Shown piece by piece: positions 53,995 to 63,597 of a stretch of 64,000 bases of DNA. This stretch comes from Clostridium sp. OS1-26 (lineage in GTDB: Bacteria; Bacillota; Clostridia; Clostridiales; Clostridiaceae): contig NZ_CP133264.1 of NCBI RefSeq assembly GCF_030915445.1, forward strand, positions 2,232,001 to 2,296,000. The letters run 5' to 3'. The translations under genes and the position numbers were made by a program. The stretch's first letter is position 1. The number at the start of each line of letters is the position of its first letter. The notes beneath the pieces were generated by a model, which was given only the letters and a program-made list of their open reading frames with translations, had not been told where the DNA came from and did no database searches.

Positions 53995-55497
53995 GTGGAT
54001 AAGAAGCTATATAAAATATTTTTTCTTAATTTAATTATTTTTTTATTAGTGTTAAGTCCTTTAAATGTATATGCACTATCTAAAGATAGAATAAGCAATT
54101 CTTTAGATTTAATTAAATTAATGAATGAATCTATTAAGGAGAAAGATAACAAGATAATATATTTTCAAGATAAGAATTTAGAGAAAGCAATTAGAGATAA
54201 GATAAATAAACCTAAAGGTGAAATTTATGAGAGTGATGTTAAAGACATTCAGGAGCTAGTCATTCAACATCAAAAAATCTCCAATTTGGAAGGAATACAA
54301 TATTTAACTAGTCTAAAAAAATTGGATTTATGGTTTGATGAAGTGATTGATATTAAACAGCTAAGTAGTTTAACTAATTTAGAGTATTTACGATTAGGTT
54401 ATAATAAAATAGTTGATATTAGTCCATTGAGCAACTTAGTTAATTTAACAGAATTAAACTTAGAAAGTAATAAAATCATTGATATAAATCCATTGGCTAA
54501 TTTGAGTAGGTTAAAAACTTTGAGCTTATATAATAATAAGGTGAGTGATTTAAAGGGTTTAAGTGAATTGAAATATTTAGAAAGCTTAAACTTATATATT
54601 AATAATATTGAAAATATAGAGCCTTTAAGCAAGTTGACTAATTTAACAGATTTATCATTAGGAATGAACAAAATATCTGATATTGATTTTTTAAAAAACT
54701 TAACCAAGTTAACAACATTAGAGTTAGCTCAAAATTCTATTATTGATATCAAACCTTTAACTTACTTAACTAATTTAAAGTATTTGTATTTATATGGAAA
54801 TCAAATAACAGATATTAGCCCTCTAAAATCCTTGAAAAATTTACAATACTTACAGTTATCTAATAATAAAATATCTGATATAAGAAAACTAAGTTCACTT
54901 ACTAGTTTAAAACATTTAGATTTAGATTATAATAAAATAAAAAATATTAAAGGATTAGGAATTCTTACAGGATTAGAAGCATTAACTTTATCACATAATC
55001 AAATTGTAGATATAAGTGGATTAAGCCCATTATCTAAGTTGAATCGACTATTTGTTGATAATAATAAAGTTGATAATCTTAAAGGATTTGATAAATTAGA
55101 GAATTTAAGAAGTTTGGATATATCTCAAAATAAAATTACGGATATTAGTCTATTAAGGGGGCTGAAAAATTTATCACTGACCAATATACACCTTGAAGGC
55201 AATCATTTACCTGAGTATGTATTTAAAGATAAATTAAATCAGCAATTTATTCTGTCTATGTTATCTCCATATATTGATAAGGCTGTTAAGAATTATTATG
55301 GTGAGTTTAGACAATATATGAATGCAGGAATTTTAGACATTGAACAAATTGATAGGGGATATAGATTAAAAATTAGAATAGAAACATTTGTAGGACCACA
55401 TAATCCTCCATATGGAATAGATACTTTAACTATAACCAAAAATAATAGTGAGATAAAAGTAGAAGAATTTAAACATGAAAATGTAAGTGAAAACTAA
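53995..55497 (+). CDS. Internalin-like leucine-rich repeat surface protein
   Basis: The 500 residues have a signal peptide (about 1-28), a short linker and about 14 tandem 22-residue LRRs (about 90-400; consensus LxxLxLxxNKIxDIxPLxxLTN, as in LEYLRLGYNKIVDISPLSNL). The C-terminal region of about 95 residues has no repeats. The 22-residue period with Ile-Asp-Ile is the internalin type. No LPXTG or membrane anchor is evident, so it is probably secreted or held non-covalently. GTG 53995 follows AGGAG by 9 nt, and that site is locked in a hairpin. A c-di-GMP riboswitch follows. Confidence 0.88.
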   Translation: MDKKLYKIFFLNLIIFLLVLSPLNVYALSKDRISNSLDLIKLMNESIKEKDNKIIYFQDKNLEKAIRDKINKPKGEIYESDVKDIQELVIQHQKISNLEGIQYLTSLKKLDLWFDEVIDIKQLSSLTNLEYLRLGYNKIVDISPLSNLVNLTELNLESNKIIDINPLANLSRLKTLSLYNNKVSDLKGLSELKYLESLNLYINNIENIEPLSKLTNLTDLSLGMNKISDIDFLKNLTKLTTLELAQNSIIDIKPLTYLTNLKYLYLYGNQITDISPLKSLKNLQYLQLSNNKISDIRKLSSLTSLKHLDLDYNKIKNIKGLGILTGLEALTLSHNQIVDISGLSPLSKLNRLFVDNNKVDNLKGFDKLENLRSLDISQNKITDISLLRGLKNLSLTNIHLEGNHLPEYVFKDKLNQQFILSMLSPYIDKAVKNYYGEFRQYMNAGILDIEQIDRGYRLKIRIETFVGPHNPPYGIDTLTITKNNSEIKVEEFKHENVSEN

Positions 55498-55639
55498 GAT
55501 TTTTAACATAAAAGAAATCCCGAAGGGGGAATGTGAGAGGTAAATTTCTTGAAAGTAAAATATTATAAATATAAGTATAATAATATGTGTAAAAAGGGTT
55601 AGATAGAAAGTATTCGTGTCAATATTAAAATTGAACTAT

Positions 55640-55745
55640 TAAAAAATAGCGTGCCGATAATAGCAAACTCGTCGAAAGGCGGGGACGCAAAGCTCTGGGT
55701 CTAAGGGATATATAATCCTATGATTGCTAGGTTGCCGAAGTATGT
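55640..55745 (+). ncRNA. Cyclic di-GMP-I (GEMM) riboswitch aptamer
   Basis: The GEMM-I core is clear: ATAATAGCAAACTCG, CGAAAGGCGGGGACGCAAAG, CTCTGGGTCTAAGG and GATTGCTAGGTTGCCGAA (55663-55740). A terminator follows at once. No + strand gene lies downstream; the next genes run on the - strand. It is therefore an orphan aptamer or one that controls an antisense transcript. Confidence 0.9.
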
Positions 55746-55752
55746 AATTATA

Positions 55753-55797
55753 AAATACCAAAGACAACTCATAATCATAGTCTTCTTTGGTATTTTT
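55753..55797. terminator. Terminator after the c-di-GMP riboswitch
   Basis: AAATACCAAAGA (55753-55764) pairs with TCTTTGGTATTT (55784-55795), with T runs on + and, more weakly, on -. It may also end the converging esterase gene. Confidence 0.82.
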
Positions 55798-55841
55798 TCA
55801 GTCTTTTTGGGGTTTCATGAAATACTCGGCACTCCCTAAAT

Positions 55842-56702
55842 TTAGATCTTGTTTTCGAGCCAGTTTACTATCTCATCATAAACTGATATTCCGATATTAT
55901 TATTTGTATCTCTATCGAAGTCATGAACTTCGCCATAGACTGTTATAAGATGAGACTCTGGAATCATCCTGCTAAGCAGCTTAGATGTTTTAAATGGTAC
56001 ATCAGGGTCAAGGGTTGATGCTGCTAATATTGTTGGTGGAAAATGTTTAAGACTTTCATCCTCTATTGAATATTTTGTTGGATTTTCTTCGTTGCAAAGA
56101 TATTTTACCCAGGTTCCTTCTTGCCTTGCTTTTATATAGAGTGAAAATCTAAGATTTATCGGACCGTATGTTACTGGAGCTGCTGAGAGAATCTTTTTTA
56201 TGCTTTCTTCAGGTACTTGAGCTAATTTGTTATAATGTTTACTTGGAATATTGAATTGCATTTCATCAATCCTTGTGTATCCATAAAGGCTTATAATTGC
56301 CTTTGGCATTAATATATTATTATTAATCAACATACTACACATCATGAAGGATAGATATGAGCCTGCAGAACGTCCAAATAGTATGTAATTATTATTCTCC
56401 AATCCAAATATTTTTTGCTTATTATCTAAATAGTAGAGAATTTCCTCATAAGCTGATTTTAATATTAAACTAAGCTTCGCTTCTGGAGCTAGAGGATAAT
56501 CAAATGACAAAAAGTCGTATCCCGAATCTAAAAATTTATTTATATAAATTTCTGGCAAATCATCACTAACTCCATAAAGCAGTCCACCACCGTGGAAATA
56601 TATTATAGTTACATTCTTTCTATTATCTTTAGCTCGATATAAATTCATAGTTAGTTGAATCTTGTCTTCTGTTATAAGGCTAAAGGTATTCGGATTATTC
56701 AT
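55842..56702 (-). CDS. Alpha/beta hydrolase (HSL-type esterase/lipase fold)
   Basis: The 286 residues include the oxyanion motif YFHGGGLLYG, the nucleophile elbow LFGRSAGSYLS, and a likely catalytic Asp/His in ASTLDPDVPF and VYGEVHDFD. The HGGG motif puts it in the hormone-sensitive-lipase-like family. Its ATG overlaps the stop of the PucR gene by 4 nt (56699-56702), so both are one transcript. In this context it might hydrolyse an amide or ester entering the ureide pathway, but nothing in the sequence fixes the substrate. Confidence 0.85.
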   Translation of the reverse strand: MNNPNTFSLITEDKIQLTMNLYRAKDNRKNVTIIYFHGGGLLYGVSDDLPEIYINKFLDSGYDFLSFDYPLAPEAKLSLILKSAYEEILYYLDNKQKIFGLENNNYILFGRSAGSYLSFMMCSMLINNNILMPKAIISLYGYTRIDEMQFNIPSKHYNKLAQVPEESIKKILSAAPVTYGPINLRFSLYIKARQEGTWVKYLCNEENPTKYSIEDESLKHFPPTILAASTLDPDVPFKTSKLLSRMIPESHLITVYGEVHDFDRDTNNNIGISVYDEIVNWLENKI

Positions 56703-58323
56703 TTATGCTCCTCCTGTTCAATAAGTTTAAACAGCCTTGAGGCCACTTGGATTTGCAATATTTCCTCTGGGTCTGTTAACTCTATTTTTAATATAGTTTT
56801 TGTCTTATCTATCCTATACCTAACTGTCTTAGGATGAAGAAATAGCTTTTCTGATGTAATAATATAGCTTTGGTTTGAATCAAGGAATATTTTTAAGGTT
56901 TCAAATAGCTGAGAATAATCAAGTATAAATTTACTAATTTTAGGTGGAATAAATTTTTGAAGTTCGTTTAAACTATTTGACTCTAAGAATAATTTATAGA
57001 TTCCAAGCTCTTCATAAGACAATATTTTATTAGAATTATGAAATGATCTTAATATCTTTTGAGTATCTAGAACTTCTTTATTAGCTTTAGGTATATCTGA
57101 CTTCTCTACTTTTGAACTTATACTTATACGGTAATAATAGTCTTTAAACAAGTTGGTTTCAACTAGCGCTTGCATTATTTTTTCAATATTATCTATATTA
57201 ATACTATCCTTATCATCATTAAAGTTAAATATAAACACAATTCTGTCTGACTTTTCTAGGAAAGCCATATCTTTAAACATCAACTTAAACTTATTTCTTA
57301 TTTTACCTAAAATTGGAAGCATAAGATTTTTGTCTAGGTTTTTATTCTCATCTACTTGATATAGCTTTATAAGAATTAACTGATAAAACTTGTAACTGCT
57401 AATTTCCAAAGATTCTAAGACATCATCAATGTCCTTTCTATCATAGAGTCTGTCGTTTAATAAATCACTAATAATATTATTCTTTTGTTGAAATAAGCTC
57501 TGTGATATTACATATTTTTTCAAAAGCTCCATCTGTAAAAATTTTACTGCATTTTCTATTACCATGAAGTCTTCAGAATCAATTGGCTCTGATTCTTCGT
57601 GGATAATAAGTTCATAATCATTAAATTCTAGATAAGATATATGAACTCTAATTTGTGTTCCAGCCTTCTTCTGATTGGAAGTATTATAAATTACTTCATA
57701 GCGTTCATAGTTAAATTGCATATATTTTTCATTTAAGACTTCGCTTTTACCTAGTATTGTTATATCAGAAAGTTTAGGGTTTGTGCTAATTTCAGTACCT
57801 TTTGCAGAATTGATAAAGCTTACATCCCGAAGTATCATTTTTTTGAATTCATAAAGCATCTCTTCAATTGAAGGAATTTTCAGTGCAAGACTTGTAAGTT
57901 CACTATGCACTTCATAGTATTTATTTAATAGATACACATTTTTATCTATTATGGGTTCCAGGATATCTAGAATTATAGATTCATATTTTACTTCCTTGTT
58001 TATTTGAATTAGAGGAATTGAATGCTTATTACATAATTCAATTATTTTGCTTGGTATTTGATGCACTAGTCTATCTAGTTTAATTATTATTGCACTAATA
58101 CCGATTGTATGTATTTTTTCAAAAACGAATCTAATTCACTATCGCTCAAATTATGAAGAGCAAAGTAACTTGTAAGAATAACCTCTCCAAATCTTCCCCA
58201 ATTTTCTATATCAAGAGCTTCCAATACATTTACACCAGATATTTCATTTAATATTCCATCCTTACCTGCGATTACCTTTGAACCGTTAAGAGACTGTGTC
58301 TTTAGTACAGCTTTGATATTCAA
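56699..58323 (-). pseudogene. PucR family transcriptional regulator, frameshifted in this sequence
   Basis: The 78 residues at 58087-58323 carry the N-terminal PucR domain (KAVLKTQSLNGSKVIAGKDG). The frame at 56699-58066 continues with VHQIPSKIIELCNKHSIPLI, a middle region and the C-terminal HTH (SEKLFLHPKTVRYRIDKT). Adding one T (one A on the coding strand) to 58114-58119 joins them through LKKIHTIGISAIIIKLDRL, giving about 540 residues. PucR proteins control purine/ureide catabolism. The gene is divergent from fdrA-ylbE, the likely target. The break is probably an artefact. Confidence 0.85.
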
Positions 58324-58441
58324 ACTATCACTCCTTTATCCTTAAGAGATAAAAAACATCGCTTTTTTTAGTGTTATGTGCCAATGAAAAGGAAAACAAA
58401 TGATGATATATTTATATTAACACAATAAAGGAGGATTTCAA

Positions 58442-61441
58442 ATGTTATACACAGTCATTAAGAAAAATAGTTATCAAGATTCTATTAATCTTATGTTGCT
58501 TACTAATTCAATTAATACTCTTCACGGTGTAACAAAATGTTCAATCATGATGGGTACTAATGCAAATAAAGATATATTTAAAAATAGTGGACTTCTTACA
58601 GTTGAAGCTGAAAGTGCTGCTCCAAGTGATATGGTAATCGTAGTTGAAACAGAGGATGAGAAGGTTGTAGAAAATGTTCTTACTGAAGCTGATAAGTTCT
58701 TAAGCGACTTAGCAGTTAAGAAAAAGAAAAATAATGTTGAAAGTGCAACTAGCTTAGAGGCTGCATTAGAACAGATGCCTGATGCAAACTTAGCTCTATT
58801 TTCAATACCAGGGGAATACGCAGCAGATGAAATAGAAAAGGCTCTTGACAAAGGATTAAATGTATTTTCATTTTCCGATAACGTTTCATTAGAAGATGAA
58901 GTAAGGCTTAAGAAGAAAGCACATGAAAAAGGATTATTATTAATGGGACCTGATTGTGGTACAGGAATTATATCCAGTATTCCAATAGCCTTTACAAACG
59001 TAGTAAGACCTGGAAATATCGGTATAGTTGGAGCTTCCGGAACTGGTATACAAGAAGTCACTACTATAATTGACAGACTAGGAAGCGGAGTTGTACATGC
59101 AATAGGAACAGGCGGACGTGATTTAAGCGAAGCTGTTAATGCTACAACAGTTAGAGACGCTATACTAGGACTTGAAAATCATGATCCTACAGATGTAATT
59201 GTAGTAATTTCAAAACCACCAGCAAAAAAAGTTAGAGATGAAATTGTAGAATTATTACACAGTTTATCAAAGCCTGTAGTTGCAATATTCTTAGGGGAAA
59301 AGCCAGATCACCACGAAGGCAATGTATATTTGGCGCATACTCTTGAAGAAACTGCAAGAATTGCAGTAGACCTTGCAAATAACAGAGCTGTAAAGCCAAA
59401 TTATCTAGAAGAAATAGAATACGAAGTAAAGACTCCATTATCAGCAGATAAGACAGTAAAAGGACTTTACTCCGGTGGTACACTTGGTGCTGAAGCAGGA
59501 ATGCTTATCTCTGAGGCATTAGAACTTGGAGGATTAACTAAAAAAGAGGGATATATTCTAAATACAAATGGATACGAAGTAATAGACTTGGGAGATGACA
59601 TGTACACACAAGGAAAACCGCACCCAATGATCGATCCAGAAGTTAGAATTAATAAGATAAAGGAATACGCAAAGGACAAAAACACAGGAGTAATACTTCT
59701 AGATTGCGTATTAGGATATGGTTCACATCCAGATATGGCAGGTGTATTGTCAGATGCAATTAAAGAAGCAATACAAACAGCCAAAGAAGATGGAAGAGAA
59801 CTATACTTCGTAGGTACTGTTTGTGGTACAGAGCAGGATCCACAAAGCTATGAAGCAGCAGTAAAAACATTAAAAGAATGTGGAGTATTAGTAGAGGAAA
59901 GCAATGCAAAGGCAGTAAGACTTGCACTTAAATTAAAGGGAATAGAATTCAAAGAAGCTGATAAATACGTAGCAGAAACAAAGGCTGAAAAGAAAGAATT
60001 ACCAGAAGTTAGCGAAAATGTAATGGAGCTTTTAAATTCTAAGCCACGTATAGTAAATATCGGACTTACAAGTTTCACAGAATCTATCACAGCTTACGGC
60101 GGAAGTACAGTACAATACGATTGGAAACCAGTAGCAGGTGGTAACAAAACACTTATAAAAATATTAAATAAACTTTCAAAAATTCAAGAAATAGATAAAT
60201 TCAATAATGAAGTAATTGAGATGATGAAGAATTCTCAACCTTTCTTAGTTGATGTAGTACCTGCAAAATCAGTAATAGAAATCTTAAATGACAAAGTTAT
60301 ACTTCATGCAGGACCACCAATAGAATACAAAGATATGACTGGCCCAATGCAAGGTTCATGTATCGGAGCAGTATTATTTGAAGGCTGGGCAGAGGATGAA
60401 AAGAGCGCAAGAGCATTACTAGAAAGCGGAGAGGTAAAATTCTCACCATGTCATCACGTAAATGCAGTTGGTCCTATGGGAGGAATTACATCTGGTAACA
60501 TGCCAGTGGTAGTAGTAGAAAATAAACTAGATGGATCAGTTGCATATTGTACAATGAACGAAGGTATAGGAAAAGTTCTTAGATTTGGAGCATTCTCTGA
60601 AGAAGTTATAAACAGATTAAGATGGATGAGAGATGTATTAGGTCCAGTATTATCTAAGGCGCTAAAGAAGAAAGAGGAAGGATTAAACCTAAACGTAATT
60701 ATTGCAAAGGCAATTACTATGGGTGATGAATTCCATCAAAGAAACATAGCTGCCTCACTTAATTTCTTAAAAGAAATTACACCATTAATTACTGAACTTG
60801 ACATTGACCAAAATGAAAAGTACAGCGTAATAAAATTCTTGGCAGATACAGATCAATTCTTCTTAAATATAATGATGGCAACAGGTAAGTCTATAGTAGA
60901 TTGTGCAAGAAAAATTATAAGCGGTACAGTAGTTACAACAATGGCTAGAAACGGAAAAGATTTCGGAGTAAGAATAAGTGGAATGGGCGATGAATGGTTC
61001 ACAGCACCAGTTAACACTCCAAACGGACTATACTTCACAGGATACTCAGAAGATCAAGCAAATCCAGATATCGGAGACAGTGCGATCACAGAGACAGTTG
61101 GAGTGGGAGGAATGGCAATGGTAGCAGCACCTGGAGTTACAAGATTCGTAGGTGCAGGCGGATTTGATGATGCGTTAAGAGTATCAAATGAAATGGATGA
61201 AATCTGTATTTCAAACAATTCAAACTGGAGCATTCCAACATGGGATTTCAAGGGAACATGCCTTGGAATAGATGCTAGAAAAGTAGTAGCAACTGGTATT
61301 ACACCATTAATAAATACAGGAATAGCACATAAAAATCCAGGAGTAGGTCAAATAGGAGCAGGAACAGTCCGTGCACCACTAGCTTGTTTTGAAAAAGCAA
61401 TAATTGCATATGCAAAAAAATTGGGAATAGAAGCCGACTAG
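58442..61441 (+). CDS. fdrA: FdrA-YlbE fusion (putative oxamate/ureide transcarbamylase subunits)
   Basis: The protein has 999 residues. Residues 1 to about 520 are FdrA, a succinyl-CoA-synthetase-like protein with IGIVGASGTGIQEVTTIIDR, GTGGRDLSEAVNA and VVAIFLGEKPDHHEGN. Residues about 530-999 are YlbE/DUF1116, with KPRIVNIGLTSFTESITAYG, VDVVPAKSVIEIL, ARKIISGTVVTTMARNG and GQIGAGTVRAPLACFEKA. In E. coli these are two genes (fdrA/allF, ylbE/allG) reported to be needed for oxamate transcarbamylase in anaerobic allantoin use. The fusion supports a physical complex. Codon use is slightly richer in C-ending codons than its neighbours. AAAGGAGG precedes the ATG. Confidence 0.9.
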   Translation: MLYTVIKKNSYQDSINLMLLTNSINTLHGVTKCSIMMGTNANKDIFKNSGLLTVEAESAAPSDMVIVVETEDEKVVENVLTEADKFLSDLAVKKKKNNVESATSLEAALEQMPDANLALFSIPGEYAADEIEKALDKGLNVFSFSDNVSLEDEVRLKKKAHEKGLLLMGPDCGTGIISSIPIAFTNVVRPGNIGIVGASGTGIQEVTTIIDRLGSGVVHAIGTGGRDLSEAVNATTVRDAILGLENHDPTDVIVVISKPPAKKVRDEIVELLHSLSKPVVAIFLGEKPDHHEGNVYLAHTLEETARIAVDLANNRAVKPNYLEEIEYEVKTPLSADKTVKGLYSGGTLGAEAGMLISEALELGGLTKKEGYILNTNGYEVIDLGDDMYTQGKPHPMIDPEVRINKIKEYAKDKNTGVILLDCVLGYGSHPDMAGVLSDAIKEAIQTAKEDGRELYFVGTVCGTEQDPQSYEAAVKTLKECGVLVEESNAKAVRLALKLKGIEFKEADKYVAETKAEKKELPEVSENVMELLNSKPRIVNIGLTSFTESITAYGGSTVQYDWKPVAGGNKTLIKILNKLSKIQEIDKFNNEVIEMMKNSQPFLVDVVPAKSVIEILNDKVILHAGPPIEYKDMTGPMQGSCIGAVLFEGWAEDEKSARALLESGEVKFSPCHHVNAVGPMGGITSGNMPVVVVENKLDGSVAYCTMNEGIGKVLRFGAFSEEVINRLRWMRDVLGPVLSKALKKKEEGLNLNVIIAKAITMGDEFHQRNIAASLNFLKEITPLITELDIDQNEKYSVIKFLADTDQFFLNIMMATGKSIVDCARKIISGTVVTTMARNGKDFGVRISGMGDEWFTAPVNTPNGLYFTGYSEDQANPDIGDSAITETVGVGGMAMVAAPGVTRFVGAGGFDDALRVSNEMDEICISNNSNWSIPTWDFKGTCLGIDARKVVATGITPLINTGIAHKNPGVGQIGAGTVRAPLACFEKAIIAYAKKLGIEAD

Positions 61442-61443
61442 AA

Positions 61444-62283
61444 ATGAAAAGAGATCAAAATAGAGAGGCACAGAGTAATTTGCTTCCTCTCTATTTGAAA
61501 AATCATAGTGTTGGTGAAGTGCACAGTAAATTTAATAGCGGTCTCAATGTACAATTTGATAATTCTTTAATTTATATAGGTTCTATAGGTAAACCTTTGT
61601 CAGCATTTGGACTAAATATTAAAGAAGAAAAGCTGAAGCAAATACTTAATTCTGTAAGCACTCATGATATTGTTGTAAACAAAGATAATAAGCTGTTTTT
61701 TTATAGTATTTATGAAATTATAAGCATTGATTATAAAGAAATAGAAAAAGTAAATTTAAAGCTTCCTCAAATAAGGTGCAAGCTTAGTGAGATACCTAAT
61801 ACCAAGCTATATAGCTATTTGAAAAAAATTGAATTTGGTACGCTTATAGGTATTGAATTAGAAGATAAAACTTGCAAATATGTAGATTTATTAATGAACT
61901 CTGACAAATGGGATTTAAATACAAACTTAGAGATAATGAATTTTTTTTCTGGCAGAGGTAAAGGGCTAACGCCTAGCGGAGATGACATTCTTATAGGCTT
62001 TACACTAGCACTTATGATGTTTGATAAAATCTACAATTGGTTAGAAGCTCTTGGATCAGTAATTACTATAAATACAACTACAATGATTAGTGTTTCATAT
62101 CTTAAAGCTTTAATAGACGGATACACAAGTGAGTATTTTATAGAACTTATAAAATTAATAGACGAAGAAAACATAGACGTAATAGAAAAAATAATAAAAA
62201 GGATTCAATCCTTTGGGCATACTTCAGGAAATGATACTTTGTTTGGATTTTTTTTAGGATTAAAATCTTTGACAAAAGAATAG
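61444..62283 (+). CDS. DUF2877 protein (YlbF/AllH-like)
   Basis: The 279-residue protein has NFFSGRGKGLTPSGDDILIG and IQSFGHTSGNDTLFGFFLGL, the conserved C-terminal blocks of DUF2877. E. coli YlbF (AllH) is the third component needed with FdrA and YlbE for oxamate transcarbamylase. The ATG lies 2 nt after the fusion gene's stop, so translation is coupled, with the ribosome site inside the preceding gene. The enzymatic role of this subunit is inferred from that system. Confidence 0.85.
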   Translation: MKRDQNREAQSNLLPLYLKNHSVGEVHSKFNSGLNVQFDNSLIYIGSIGKPLSAFGLNIKEEKLKQILNSVSTHDIVVNKDNKLFFYSIYEIISIDYKEIEKVNLKLPQIRCKLSEIPNTKLYSYLKKIEFGTLIGIELEDKTCKYVDLLMNSDKWDLNTNLEIMNFFSGRGKGLTPSGDDILIGFTLALMMFDKIYNWLEALGSVITINTTTMISVSYLKALIDGYTSEYFIELIKLIDEENIDVIEKIIKRIQSFGHTSGNDTLFGFFLGLKSLTKE

Positions 62284-62293
62284 GGGTAATAGT

Positions 62294-63572
62294 ATGGAAA
62301 ATACAAAAAACCTACCTTAAGTGTCAGATATAAAGCAATGCCTGTATCAGAGAGATATTGGTGGAGAGTTGTAACACTATGCTTTCTCGGATGGATTTTA
62401 ATGTATGCCGACAGAACAATTTTAAATCCTGTAATGGGTAAAATAGGTAAGGAATTTGGCTTAACTAATGCACAATTAGGATTAGCAAGCAGTGTATTTT
62501 TCTTAACATATGCTGTAGTACAAATACCTTTTGGTATGATAGGAGATAAAATTGGAAGAAAGTTAGTAATATCGCTAGGACTTATTGGATTTGGTATTAC
62601 AACTTATTTTAGTGGTATAGCATCAGCATTTGGAGTATTCATGTTATTCAGAGCTTTAACAGGTATGGCCGAAGGTAGTTTCTATGGCCCATCATATGCT
62701 ATAGCAACAGAGTCCATTCCAACTAAGAAATTGACACTTGGAACAGCAATCATCAATAGTGGTATGGCATTTGGTACCTCTGGTGGATTTTTAATATCTA
62801 GTAAACTAGTTCTTCAAAACGGAGAGCACTGGAGCAAACCATTCTTATTAATGACAATACCAACAATCATAGTAGGCATTTTATTCTATGTTCTATTAAA
62901 AGAAAAAGTAATAAGACCAGAAGACCAAGTACAAGGAAAAGCTGTACAAGCTAAGGAAACTGATGTAGTAAAAGAGAAGGTTACTCTTGGTTCAATCTTC
63001 TCTAATAAGAACTTAATGTGTACTTTTGTTTTATGTTTCTGTTCAATTTATGCAAACTTTGTAATTATTACTTGGTTACCTAACTTCCTTCAAGTAGAAA
63101 GAGGATTTTCAGGTACTAGTGTTGGATTTATTGCTTCCTTAGTTCCATGGGCATCAATCCCAGGTGCATTAATAGTTGCGACTCTATCAGATAAATATAA
63201 AATAACAAAGAAATTCGTATATTTCCTTGTGCCACTAGCATTGATTTCTACTTTTGGAATAGCATTTGTTACAAACAGAACATTATTAATAGTAATGCTA
63301 ATAGTTTACGGATTAACAGGAAAATTAGCATTAGACCCAATATTAGTAGCGTTCGTTACTAAAAATGCAAAAAAGGTGTGTTATCAACAACACTAAGTGT
63401 ATATAACTTCATAGGTATGTCAGGATCAATCCTTGCACCTTACATTACTGGTTCTATAGCAGATACAATGGGATCAATGAAGGTTGGTTTCTATCTAGCA
63501 TCAGTACTATTATTGATTGGTATGATAGCATTTAGTTTTGCAAATGAAAAAGAAGTACAAGTAATTAAATAA
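62294..63572 (+). pseudogene. MFS transporter (anion symporter type), two frameshifts in this sequence
   Basis: ATG 62294 behind GGGGTAAT reads MENTKN and stops. One more A in 62305-62310 gives MENTKKPTLSVRYKAMPVSE and the intact body (YADRTILNPVMGKIGKEFGL, GDKIGRKLVISLGLIGFG; 12 predicted helices). A second break at the six-A run 63369-63374 is cured by one A, joining VTKNAKKGVLSTTLSVYNFI to the last two helices. This gives about 426 residues. It resembles the anion:cation symporter group that carries organic acids. The substrate may be a ureide or oxamate-related acid, from context. Both breaks look like sequencing errors. Confidence 0.82.
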
Positions 63573-63597
63573 CATCTAAGAAATGAGGATTTATAAA

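Noticed and set aside
54399-54707. 102-codon - strand frame in the LRR gene
   Set aside because: Product of the 66-bp periodicity of the LRR codons on the opposite strand, not a gene.
54250-55180. 66-bp tandem periodicity that could suggest a DNA repeat array or CRISPR
   Set aside because: It is fully explained by 22-residue protein repeats; there are no constant direct repeats with unique spacers.
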